From assembly GCA_041593595.1 (NCBI GenBank), contig JBFHNV010000005.1, positions 3,024 through 67,023 of the forward strand: a stretch of 64,000 nucleotides of DNA, read 5' to 3'. The position numbers and the translations under genes are program-made. Position 1 is the stretch's first letter. The number at the start of each line of letters is the position of its first letter. Origin of the DNA: JBFHNV01 sp041593595. GTDB lineage: Bacteria > Pseudomonadota > Gammaproteobacteria > HK1. Under the pieces are notes generated by a model. The model saw only the letters and a program-made list of their open reading frames with translations. It ran no database searches and was not told where the DNA came from. This document shows positions 45,755 through 53,203 of the stretch, piece after piece.

Positions 45755-46341
45755 TAGCGCTCCGCGCAGAAGGCCTCCACGGCACGCGTCAGCACCGGCG
45801 CCGGGTCCAGCGCCGCGCCGCTTCGATCCACCAGCTTCCCGTCCAGGGACAGGACGGTGGCGCCATGGATGGCCGACCACAGGGCGGGCCCAAGCCTGGC
45901 GTCCGTGTCGTTCGCCGCGCGGGCCAGGGCGGACTCCAGCAGCTCGTAGCCCTGCGCGATGCGGTCCTCCAGCCACTGCGGTGCCGCCTGGCCCGGAGGC
46001 AGCCGGTGCTGGAACACCAGCCGGAAGCGCGCCGCGTGCCGGCGGGCGAAAGCCAGGTACGCCTGCGCCACGGCCTGCACCCGGGCCGTGCCCGGGGGGG
46101 CGGCGGCGGCCGCCGCCTGCAGCGCCGCGGCAAGGTCGTCCAGGGTGCGCCCGTTGAGCTCGAGCAGCAGCCCGTCCAGGTTGCGGAACAGCAGGTACAG
46201 GGTGCCGTGGGTATAGCCGATGGCCTGGGCGATGCGGCGCACGGACAGGCCAGCGGCGCCTTCCCGGGCCAGGATGTCCTCGGCTGCCTCCAGGCTCATG
46301 CGCCGGAGCTCCTCGCGGGAGTGGTCGTTGCGTCTGGCCAC
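45754..46341 (-). CDS. TetR-family transcriptional regulator (WHG-type C-terminus)
   Basis: A 195-residue repressor-type protein. The N-terminal helix-turn-helix covers about residues 10-55 (AAEDILAREGAAGLSVRRIA, GYTHGTLYLLF). The ligand/dimer domain contains LGPALWSAIHGATVLSLDG, the WxxxHG motif of the WHG subgroup. Its own promoter carries a perfect palindrome, so it is probably autorepressed. The divergently placed EAL-HDOD genes are possible targets; the ligand is unknown. Confidence 0.88.
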   Translation of the reverse strand: MARRNDHSREELRRMSLEAAEDILAREGAAGLSVRRIAQAIGYTHGTLYLLFRNLDGLLLELNGRTLDDLAAALQAAAAAAPPGTARVQAVAQAYLAFARRHAARFRLVFQHRLPPGQAAPQWLEDRIAQGYELLESALARAANDTDARLGPALWSAIHGATVLSLDGKLVDRSGAALDPAPVLTRAVEAFCAER

Positions 46342-46382
46342 GGGATGCTGTCCTCGGGGGCGGCCGGCACCGGTGCCGGGTC

Positions 46383-46411
46383 AGTCTAGCAGCGTACTGA
46401 CCAACGGTCAG
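46383..46411 (-). promoter_or_regulatory. tetR promoter with overlapping palindromic operator
   Basis: CTGACC-AAC-GGTCAG (46397-46411) is a perfect 6-3-6 palindrome of the classic TetR-family form. Read on the minus strand, CTGACC also fits a -35 element, followed after 17 bases by TAGACT (46383-46388) as -10. Operator and -35 overlap, as expected for autorepression. Confidence 0.75.
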
Positions 46412-46440
46412 AACCTCCCGGGCCCGGGCCGAGGCGGGCT

Positions 46441-46467
46441 TCAGGGAAGCACGTCCCCGGCCGATAC
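46441..46467 (+). promoter_or_regulatory. Possible sigma-28 promoter of the EAL-HDOD pair
   Basis: GCCGATAC (46460-46467), identical to the flgM -10, with TCAGGGAA 11 bases upstream (five of eight positions agree with the flgM -35). About 64 bases before the first EAL-HDOD start. The -35 is weak. Confidence 0.45.
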
Positions 46468-46530
46468 CCCCCGGAGCGGCCTCCATCCGGAGACCCGCCC
46501 ACGGTCCCGACCCAGCGAGCCCACGACGCG

Positions 46531-47787
46531 ATGTTCACCCTGCGCTCGGCCAGCGTATCCGGCGACGACATGGCCCCCGTCGCCGCCGGTGTGCTGGTCG
46601 CACGCCAGCCCATATTCGACCGGCAGCGCGCCGTGTGCGCCTACGAGCTGCTCTACCGCGGCGCCGGCGCCGAGCACGCGGAATTTCGCGACGGCGACCG
46701 CGCCACCGCCAGCGTCGTGACCGGGTCGTTCCTGGACATCGGCATCGACCGCATCGCCGAGGGTCGGCCCGCGTTCATCAATGCCACGCGCGAGTTCCTC
46801 GTCTCGCGTGCGGCCATGGCCCTGCCGGCCGAGCGGGTGGTCCTGGAGGTGCTCGAGGACGTGCAGGTCGACGACGTGCTGGTGGCCGCCGTGGCGGAGC
46901 TGGCCGCGGCCGGCTTCCGCATCGCGCTGGACGACTTCGTCTTCGAGGAGCGGTGGCGCCCCCTGCTCGCTCTCGCGCACGTGGTCAAGATCGACGTGCT
47001 GGCGCTGGGCCTCGAGGGCGTGCGCGAGCACGTGGCGCTGCTCACCGGCCACGGCGTGGAGCTGCTTGCCGAGAAGGTCGAGACCGAAGCCCAGTACGAG
47101 GCGCTGCACGCCCTCGGGTTCCACTACTTCCAGGGCTACTTCTTCGCGAAGCCCAACGTGATGAGCGGCACGCGGGCACCGGTGAACCGCAACATGGCAC
47201 TCACGCTGCTGGCCGAGCTGCAGGACCGGGACGCCGACATGGAGCGCATCGCGGACCTGGTCGCCCGCGAGCCCGGGCTCAGCTACCGCCTGCTGCGCTT
47301 CATCAATTCCGCGGCGCTGGCGCTGCCGGTACAGGTGACGTCCATCCAGCGCGCGGTGGTGATGATGGGCCTGGCCGCGGTGAAGCGCGTGATCAGCATG
47401 CTGGTGCTCGCCTCCCGTGAGGACAAGCCCACCGAGCTCACACGGATGACCCTGGTGCGGGCACGCATGAGCGAGCAGCTCTGCGCGGCGGGCGGCGGTG
47501 ACGCTGCGACGGGCTTCACCGTCGGACTGTTCTCCACCCTGGACGCGTTCATGGATCGTCCCTTGCCCGAGCTGCTGGCGGAGCTGCCGCTGTCTCGGGA
47601 CGTGACCGCCGCGCTCATGGAGGGCGAGGGCGCCGCGGGCGAGGCGCTGCAGTGCGCACTCGCCTACGAGCGCGGCCACTGGGACGGGGTCCGGTTTCAC
47701 GGCATGGGCCTGGCCATGCCGGCCATCGCCGCGGCCTACAACGAGTCCTCCGCCTGGGCCGACGCGGCGCTGGCGGCTGGCGCCTGA
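46531..47787 (+). CDS. EAL-HDOD signalling protein, first of a tandem pair
   Basis: A 418-residue cytoplasmic protein of the YuxH/CdgJ type. The EAL-like domain (about 20-215) has YELLYR in place of EALLRW and LEVLED in place of the EITES motif, but keeps LDDF, VKIDVL and EKVET. It is followed by an HDOD domain (about 225-400) with LSYRLLRFINSAAL, SIQRAVVMMGLAAVKR and ALAYERGHWDGV. It is probably inactive as a phosphodiesterase and works as a binding or scaffold protein; CdgJ of Vibrio affects motility. No strong ribosome site; ATG 46570 is an alternative. Confidence 0.85.
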   Translation: MFTLRSASVSGDDMAPVAAGVLVARQPIFDRQRAVCAYELLYRGAGAEHAEFRDGDRATASVVTGSFLDIGIDRIAEGRPAFINATREFLVSRAAMALPAERVVLEVLEDVQVDDVLVAAVAELAAAGFRIALDDFVFEERWRPLLALAHVVKIDVLALGLEGVREHVALLTGHGVELLAEKVETEAQYEALHALGFHYFQGYFFAKPNVMSGTRAPVNRNMALTLLAELQDRDADMERIADLVAREPGLSYRLLRFINSAALALPVQVTSIQRAVVMMGLAAVKRVISMLVLASREDKPTELTRMTLVRARMSEQLCAAGGGDAATGFTVGLFSTLDAFMDRPLPELLAELPLSRDVTAALMEGEGAAGEALQCALAYERGHWDGVRFHGMGLAMPAIAAAYNESSAWADAALAAGA

Positions 47788-47809
47788 TCAGGAACGGAGG
47801 AATCGCGAC

Positions 47810-49057
47810 GTGAGCGCCCTCACGAAGACAGTCGCCCCCGACGCCGCAGCGGCCTGGCGCCGCGAGGTGCTGGTGGCGCGCCAGCCCATCTTCGATCGCG
47901 CCCTGGAGGTGCACGGCTACGAGCTCCTGCACCGCACGGCCGGGCGCACGGAGGCGCGCTTCGACGATCCGGACACGGCCACCGCCGAGGTGATCTGCGC
48001 GGGATTCACCGACATCGGGCTCGGCGCCCTGGTGGAGGAGCGCATCGCCCACATCAATCTGAGCCGCGACCTGCTCGTCTCGCGCGATCCCATGGCGCTG
48101 CCGCCCGGGCGGGTGGCGCTGGAGCTGCCCGGCGACACCGCGCCCGACGCGGAGGTGCTCGACGCCCTGGACGACTATCACGCGGAGGGCTTCTGCATCG
48201 TGCTCGACGGTGCGCGGGTCACCCGCGAGAGCCTGCCCCTGCTCCGGCGTGCCCGGGCGCTCAAGCTGGACGTGGCGAGCCTGGGGCTCGAGGAGACCGT
48301 GCGCCAGGTGGAGCTTGCCGCGCCGCTGGGCCGCGAGCTCATCGCCTATCGCGTCGAGAGCGAGGAAGCCTACAAGACGCTCGAGGCGCTGGGCGTGAGG
48401 TACTTCCAGGGCTTCTTCTTCGCCCGCCCGCGCATCGTGGCCGGAACGCGGCTGACGTCGAGCAAGGTGATGACGCTGCGCCTGCTGGCGGCGCTGCACG
48501 ACCCGGACAGCCAGGTGGAGCAGGTGGCCGCGCTGGTGGGCCAGGAGGTGGCACTGAGCTACAAGCTGCTGCGCTTCCTCAACTCCTCGAGCTTCTCCCT
48601 GCCCGGTAAGGTCGACTCCATCCAGCGCGCCGTGGCCTACCTCGGGCTGGCCGCGACCCGGCGCTGGGCCGGCGTGATGGTGCTGTCCAGCGTGGACGAC
48701 AGGCCCAGCGAGCTCACCCGCACCCTGCTGGTGCGGGCGCGCCTGTGCGAGGGCCTGTGCGCCGCGGCGCGTATCGACGATGCGGGCGCGGCGTTCACCG
48801 TGGGGCTGTTCTCGGGGCTGGACGCGCTGCTGGACCGGCCGCTCGCGGAGGCCCTCGACGGGCTGCCGCTGGCGCCGGAGCTCACGCGGGCCATCCTCGC
48901 TGGCGAGGGCATGCTGGGCGCCGCGCTGCAATGCGCGCTGGCCTACGAGCGCGGCAACTGGGCGGACGTGCGCTTCGCCACGCTGGATGCACCCGCCATC
49001 GGCGAGCTCTACGCGGACGCCGTGGTCTGGACCCGCGCCACCATGCGCGGCCTCTGA
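47810..49057 (+). CDS. EAL-HDOD signalling protein, second of a tandem pair
   Basis: A 415-residue paralogue of the preceding protein, 22 bases downstream with a GGAACGGAGGAA ribosome site and GTG start. Same layout: degenerate EAL (about 20-215), then HDOD (about 225-400) with LSYKLLRFLNSSSFSLPGKV, SIQRAVAYLGLAATRRW and CALAYERGNWADVRF. The EAL part has decayed further: VLDGARV replaces LDDF, KLDVAS replaces KID and YRVES replaces EGVES, so catalysis is very unlikely. The pair arose by tandem duplication and then diverged. Confidence 0.85.
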   Translation: MSALTKTVAPDAAAAWRREVLVARQPIFDRALEVHGYELLHRTAGRTEARFDDPDTATAEVICAGFTDIGLGALVEERIAHINLSRDLLVSRDPMALPPGRVALELPGDTAPDAEVLDALDDYHAEGFCIVLDGARVTRESLPLLRRARALKLDVASLGLEETVRQVELAAPLGRELIAYRVESEEAYKTLEALGVRYFQGFFFARPRIVAGTRLTSSKVMTLRLLAALHDPDSQVEQVAALVGQEVALSYKLLRFLNSSSFSLPGKVDSIQRAVAYLGLAATRRWAGVMVLSSVDDRPSELTRTLLVRARLCEGLCAAARIDDAGAAFTVGLFSGLDALLDRPLAEALDGLPLAPELTRAILAGEGMLGAALQCALAYERGNWADVRFATLDAPAIGELYADAVVWTRATMRGL

Positions 49058-49218
49058 ATCGCTGTTCCCAAGTTCGGATCACCGCTCATGGAGGAGGACG
49101 GCATGGGTCGATACGCCCCGCCGTACCCCGTCATCCCGCCGCAACCGCGCGCAGCTGGCCGTGCCCTTGGGGTAACCTTGCGCCACCCGCAAGCCACCCC
49201 CAGCCGAGGAAACTTCGA

Positions 49219-49527
49219 ATGTCCAGCGAAGGCCTGCACGCGCCGCGCGAGCGCCTCAGCGAGCGCACCCTGTCCATGCACCACGCCATCGTGTCGCTGA
49301 TGGAGGAGCTCGAGGCGATCGACTGGTACCAGCAGCGTGCCGACGACTGCGAGGACGAGGCGCTCAGGGACATCCTGCTGCACAACATGCGCGAGGAGAT
49401 GGAGCACGCGGCAATGGTGCTGGAGTGGCTGCGGCGCAACAGCGAGGACTTCGCCTCCCAGCTCGACGACTACCTGTACAGCAAGGGCGAGATCGCCCAT
49501 CACCACGACGACGACCACGATCACTGA
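49219..49527 (+). CDS. Encapsulated-ferritin-like (EncFtn) protein
   Basis: A 102-residue two-helix ferritin-like protein. The iron-site motifs match the EncFtn family: MEELEAIDWY (28-37) and HNMREEMEHAAMVLEWLRR, giving probable ferroxidase ligands E30, E60 and H63 shared across a dimer interface. The C-terminus is HHHDDDHDH, a histidine/aspartate tail that could bind metal, in place of the encapsulin-targeting peptide. No encapsulin shell gene is nearby. It probably oxidises and stores or buffers iron; whether it is encapsulated is open. GAGGAAA precedes the ATG. Confidence 0.82.
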   Translation: MSSEGLHAPRERLSERTLSMHHAIVSLMEELEAIDWYQQRADDCEDEALRDILLHNMREEMEHAAMVLEWLRRNSEDFASQLDDYLYSKGEIAHHHDDDHDH

Positions 49528-49556
49528 TCATGGTCAGGCGCGGACCGCGGCGGCGC

Positions 49557-50777
49557 TCACCCCACCGCCGCGGCCCGCCCCAGCACCACCTCGCCGCGCC
49601 GCGGCAGCGCGAGCACGGCGGCAAAGATGCACGTGGCCGTCACCGACAGCACCGCGAACAGGGCGCCGAAGCCCCAGCCCGCGTGCAGCCAGGCGATGAG
49701 CGGCAGCGCGGAGGCCGACACCGAGAAGTTGATGATGTACTTCAGCGAGTAGACCCGGGCGCGCCACTCGCTGCGGGTGATGCGGCCCACCAGTACGTCG
49801 GTGATGGGGATCTGGCCGAACACCGCCAGCATGAAGCCGAGCGCCACCAGCAGCGCCGGCAGCCCGGTGAGCTCGCGCATCACCGCGAACAGCACGGCCT
49901 GGCTTCCCGCCACCACCGCGAACACCACGCGCACCGAGTGGTGGTCCACGAGCCAGCCCACCGCGAGCTGGGCGAAGGCCGCCACCGCGAACACCAGGAA
50001 GGCGTAGGTCCCCACCGACGTGGCGCTCACCGCCATGGACGTCAGCCGCTCGTCGAAGATCCGCGGCAGCGCGAAGGTGGTGCTCTGGAACACGAGCCCG
50101 CCGAGGGCGGCGGCGAGCATGACGATGATGAACACCCGACGCAGCATCGAGCGCTCCAGCGTAAGGGTGCCGGCGGCTGCCTTGCGCGCCGCGACGCCGC
50201 TCGCCGCCTCCGCGGCCCGGGCGTGCCGACCGGCGGCCACGAACCACGCGTAGGCCGCGCCGATGGCGATGGACACCGTGCCGGGCACCACGAAGGCGGC
50301 GCGCCAGCCGGCGGTGTCGATCATGATCCCCGTGAGCAGCGCCGCGCTGGCCACGCCCATGTTGCCGAAGATGCCGTTCACCGCCAGCGGGATGCCCGTC
50401 TTCTCCCGCCCGTGGACCACCATGGCCAGGCCCACCGGGTGGTAGATGGCGGCGAACACGCCGATGAGCAGCAGCCCGGCCCCGATCTCGAGCGGGGTGT
50501 CCGCGAGCGCGGTGAGGATCGAGCTCGCGCCGATGCCGATGAAGAAGATCACCAGCATCCCCTCCCGGCTCCACTTGTCCGCCAGCCACCCGGCGGGGAT
50601 GGCGCACAGGCCGAAGGCCACGAATCCGGGCGTGGCGTAGGGGATCAACTGGGCGTAGCTCATGCCCCATTCGTGGGTCAGCCGCAGGGCCGCCACCGAG
50701 GCGAAGATGAGCACGAACAGGTGGTCCAGGAAGTGGCCCACGTTGAGGAACAGGAAGCCGATGCGGTCGCGCGTCAT
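49557..50777 (-). CDS. MFS transporter (fosmidomycin-resistance-like)
   Basis: A 406-residue membrane protein with about 12 transmembrane segments. The start is ATG 50777 (MTRDRIGFLFLNVGHFLDHL), rejecting the longer open frame upstream. The GWLADKWSREGML loop is the MFS motif A; GVFAAIYHPVGLAMVV resembles the Fsr subgroup. The substrate is unknown. Divergent from aceK, with a perfect 12-base palindrome between them. Confidence 0.83.
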   Translation of the reverse strand: MTRDRIGFLFLNVGHFLDHLFVLIFASVAALRLTHEWGMSYAQLIPYATPGFVAFGLCAIPAGWLADKWSREGMLVIFFIGIGASSILTALADTPLEIGAGLLLIGVFAAIYHPVGLAMVVHGREKTGIPLAVNGIFGNMGVASAALLTGIMIDTAGWRAAFVVPGTVSIAIGAAYAWFVAAGRHARAAEAASGVAARKAAAGTLTLERSMLRRVFIIVMLAAALGGLVFQSTTFALPRIFDERLTSMAVSATSVGTYAFLVFAVAAFAQLAVGWLVDHHSVRVVFAVVAGSQAVLFAVMRELTGLPALLVALGFMLAVFGQIPITDVLVGRITRSEWRARVYSLKYIINFSVSASALPLIAWLHAGWGFGALFAVLSVTATCIFAAVLALPRRGEVVLGRAAAVG

Positions 50778-50844
50778 GGAATCCCCGGCGTGTGCCTGGA
50801 CTGGGACACCAGCATGCCGTCCTCCGGGGTGGCCGTCTTGCGAT

Positions 50845-50856
50845 GATTGGCCAATC
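50845..50856. promoter_or_regulatory. 12-bp palindrome between MFS gene and aceK
   Basis: GATTGGCCAATC is a perfect palindrome in the 208-base divergent intergenic region, in DNA locally less GC-rich than the surroundings. It is an operator candidate for either gene. Confidence 0.4.
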
Positions 50857-50985
50857 GATGCCTGAAAACGGTCATCTGGAGGCCGGGGACCACGCCGGCA
50901 GGCCCGACACGGCCGGCCCGGGACAGGGCTGCCCGCCCGTGCCATGCTTGGGCCGACACCACGCCCGCCGACCGGATTCCCAGCC

Positions 50986-52764
50986 ATGAGCGAGCCCGCC
51001 GCGCTGCCCGCCAGCGCCGCCCTGGATCACGCGCGCCTGATCGCCTCGTGTCGCGACGAGGAGGAGCGCCTGGAGCTCACGGCGCGCTGGATCCTGCACG
51101 AGTTCGACGCCTACTACGTGGCGTCGCGGCGCATCCCGGATCTGGCGCGGCAGGCCTTCGAGCGCCGCGATCCCGTCGCCTCCCTGGAGCTCAGCCAGGA
51201 GCGCCTGGCCCTGTACAGCGACCGCATCGAGCGCCTGGGACCGGAGGTGAAGGCGGCCTTTCCCGACGTGGCCGGCCGCGAGGACCTGTGGCCGCGCATC
51301 GAGGCGCAGTACCTGCCCTGGATCGAGGGCCGCTACGCCGCCGATCTCGCCTACGCCTTCTTCCACTCGGTGCGCCGGCGGATCTACCAGGGCGAGTGGA
51401 AGCCGGTGGCCTACGCCTTCGCGGGTAGCGGCCCGGCGCGGCGACGTGCCGGGCCGGACGTGCGCCTGGCCCACCCGCTGGACGGTCGTCTGGACGAGGC
51501 CACCGTGGACCGCGTCCTCGCCATCCCCGCCTTCAGCGTGCCGTTCCGCGATCGCGCCGGCGACGCGGCGCTCATCGCGGCCAGGGTGAACGATGCCTTC
51601 GGTGGCGCCATCGAGGGCGTGGAGATGATCAACGGCGGCTTCTTCCGCCGCCGCAGCGCCTGCCTGGTGGGGCGGCTCCGTCTCGCCGGCGGCGGGCTCG
51701 CGCCCCTCATCATCGCCCTGGTCAACGGCGGCGACGGCATCGAGGCCGACGCCGTGATCACCCGCGAGGCAGACGCCCACAACTTGTTCAGCTCGACGCT
51801 GGCCAACTTCCACGTCACCAACAGCTACTACCACGAGCTGTCGGCGTTCCTGCACACCATCATGCCGCATCGTCCGCTCGGACTTCACTACTCCACCATC
51901 GGCTTCAACCACGTGGGCAAGGTGGCGGTGATGGAGGAGCTGGAGCGGGAGATCGCCGACACCGGCGAGGTGTTCCGCACCGCGGTGGGCTCCCGCGGCA
52001 CCGTGGCCATCGGCTTCGCGACGCCGTCCTCGGACTACAACCTGAAGGTAATCCGCGACCGGCCGACGGCGCAGTACAAGTGGGGCGAGTTCGAGGGCAT
52101 TCCCTCGGTGCTCGAGAAGTACAAGCAGGTGCACAGCATCAACCGCGCCGGCAGCATGCTGGACAACATCATCTACTACAACCTGAAGCTCGACCGCGCC
52201 TGGTTCGACCCGGCACTGCTTGAGGAGCTGCTGCACGAGGCGAGCGAGACCGTGTTTCTCAGGGGCGAGGAGGTAGTGCTCAAGTACCTGATCGTGCAGC
52301 GACGCATGCGGCCCCTGCCGGTGTTTCTGGAGACCGCGTCGCGCGCGCAGGCGCGGACCGCGATCGTGAATCTCGGCCACTGCATCAAGAACAATGCCGC
52401 GGCCAACCTCTTCAACAAGGATCTCGACGCCCGCAACTACGGGGTCAGCCGCTTCCTCAAGGTCTACCTCTACGACTACGACGCGCTGGAGCCGTTCACG
52501 GAGGTGAAGATCCGCAGCAACGCCGACCGGGTGGAGGGCGAAGAGGACATTCCCGACTGGTACTTCGAAGACGGCGTGGTGTTCCTGCCCGAGGAGATCG
52601 AGGCGGGACTGATGCTCGACGACCGCGAGCTGAAGCGCGTGTTCCGTGCCGCCCACGGCGACCTGCTGACCGTGGAGTACTGGCAGGAGGTGCAGGACCT
52701 GCTGCTCGCGGGACGGGTGCCGCCGGCCCAGTTCTACCCCGCGGAGTGCCGCCTGCGCGACTGA
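50986..52764 (+). CDS. aceK: Isocitrate dehydrogenase kinase/phosphatase AceK
   Basis: A 592-residue enzyme that phosphorylates and dephosphorylates isocitrate dehydrogenase, steering carbon into the glyoxylate bypass. Recognisable parts are the AceK-type N-terminal regulatory domain (RWILHEFDAYYVASRRIP, YPWIEGRYAADLAYAFFHS-like), the kinase core with GTVAIGFATPSSDYNLKVI, and the catalytic stretch KNNAAANLFNKDLDARNYGV, then VYLYDYDALEPFTEVK. ATG 50986 is chosen; an upstream in-frame ATG at 50944 is less typical. No aceA or aceB adjoins it. Confidence 0.92.
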   Translation: MSEPAALPASAALDHARLIASCRDEEERLELTARWILHEFDAYYVASRRIPDLARQAFERRDPVASLELSQERLALYSDRIERLGPEVKAAFPDVAGREDLWPRIEAQYLPWIEGRYAADLAYAFFHSVRRRIYQGEWKPVAYAFAGSGPARRRAGPDVRLAHPLDGRLDEATVDRVLAIPAFSVPFRDRAGDAALIAARVNDAFGGAIEGVEMINGGFFRRRSACLVGRLRLAGGGLAPLIIALVNGGDGIEADAVITREADAHNLFSSTLANFHVTNSYYHELSAFLHTIMPHRPLGLHYSTIGFNHVGKVAVMEELEREIADTGEVFRTAVGSRGTVAIGFATPSSDYNLKVIRDRPTAQYKWGEFEGIPSVLEKYKQVHSINRAGSMLDNIIYYNLKLDRAWFDPALLEELLHEASETVFLRGEEVVLKYLIVQRRMRPLPVFLETASRAQARTAIVNLGHCIKNNAAANLFNKDLDARNYGVSRFLKVYLYDYDALEPFTEVKIRSNADRVEGEEDIPDWYFEDGVVFLPEEIEAGLMLDDRELKRVFRAAHGDLLTVEYWQEVQDLLLAGRVPPAQFYPAECRLRD

Positions 52765-52810
52765 CGCGGAACGGGCACGCCGGGCAGAACGCGGGTAGCG
52801 TCGTCACCCG

Positions 52811-52830
52811 ACGGGCCCGAACGGGCCCGT
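52811..52830 (+). terminator. Hairpin between aceK and the HiPIP gene
   Basis: ACGGGCCC-GAAC-GGGCCCGT, a perfect 8-bp stem 47 bases past the aceK stop, without a U-tract. A likely partial terminator or processing site. Confidence 0.5.
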
Positions 52831-52859
52831 GGCACGTTCCTGAACCCGGAGATCCGTAA

Positions 52860-53174
52860 ATGAGAAGTATTCGCAACAAGGCGTCGCGCCGCCGCTTCCT
52901 GCGCGCCGCCGGCGCCGGCGCCGCCGCCCTGCCGCTGGCGGGGCTGCTGCGCGTCGAGACCGTCGGCGCGGCGGAGCTGCCGAAGCTGGACCTGGAGGAT
53001 CCCACCGCCAAGGCGCTGGGCTACGTGCACGAGTCCACCACCGCCGGGCAGCTGTGCAACAACTGCAACTTCTGGAAGGGCGGGGACGCCGAGTGGGGCG
53101 CGTGCCAGCTCTTCCCCGGCAAGGCCGTAGCCGCCAAGGGCTGGTGCAAGTCCTGGATCAAGATGGCCTCCTGA
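52860..53174 (+). CDS. hip: High-potential iron-sulfur protein, Tat-exported
   Basis: A 104-residue precursor of a small periplasmic electron carrier with one [4Fe-4S] cluster. The N-terminus carries a twin-arginine signal (SRRRFLRAAG) and hydrophobic core, likely cleaved near VGAAE. The four cluster cysteines are C66, C69, C82 and C96 (CNNCNFW ... GACQLF ... GWCKSW), the standard HiPIP spacing. HiPIPs donate electrons to photosynthetic reaction centres or terminal oxidases in purple bacteria and relatives. GGAG precedes the ATG. Confidence 0.95.
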   Translation: MRSIRNKASRRRFLRAAGAGAAALPLAGLLRVETVGAAELPKLDLEDPTAKALGYVHESTTAGQLCNNCNFWKGGDAEWGACQLFPGKAVAAKGWCKSWIKMAS

Positions 53175-53203
53175 GGGAGCGTCCCCTGCTCGGGACCTGA
53201 GCC

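Noticed and set aside
49088..49218. Small open frame ahead of the EncFtn gene
   Set aside because: It runs into the EncFtn gene in another frame, is Pro/Arg/Ala-rich, and has no conserved feature.
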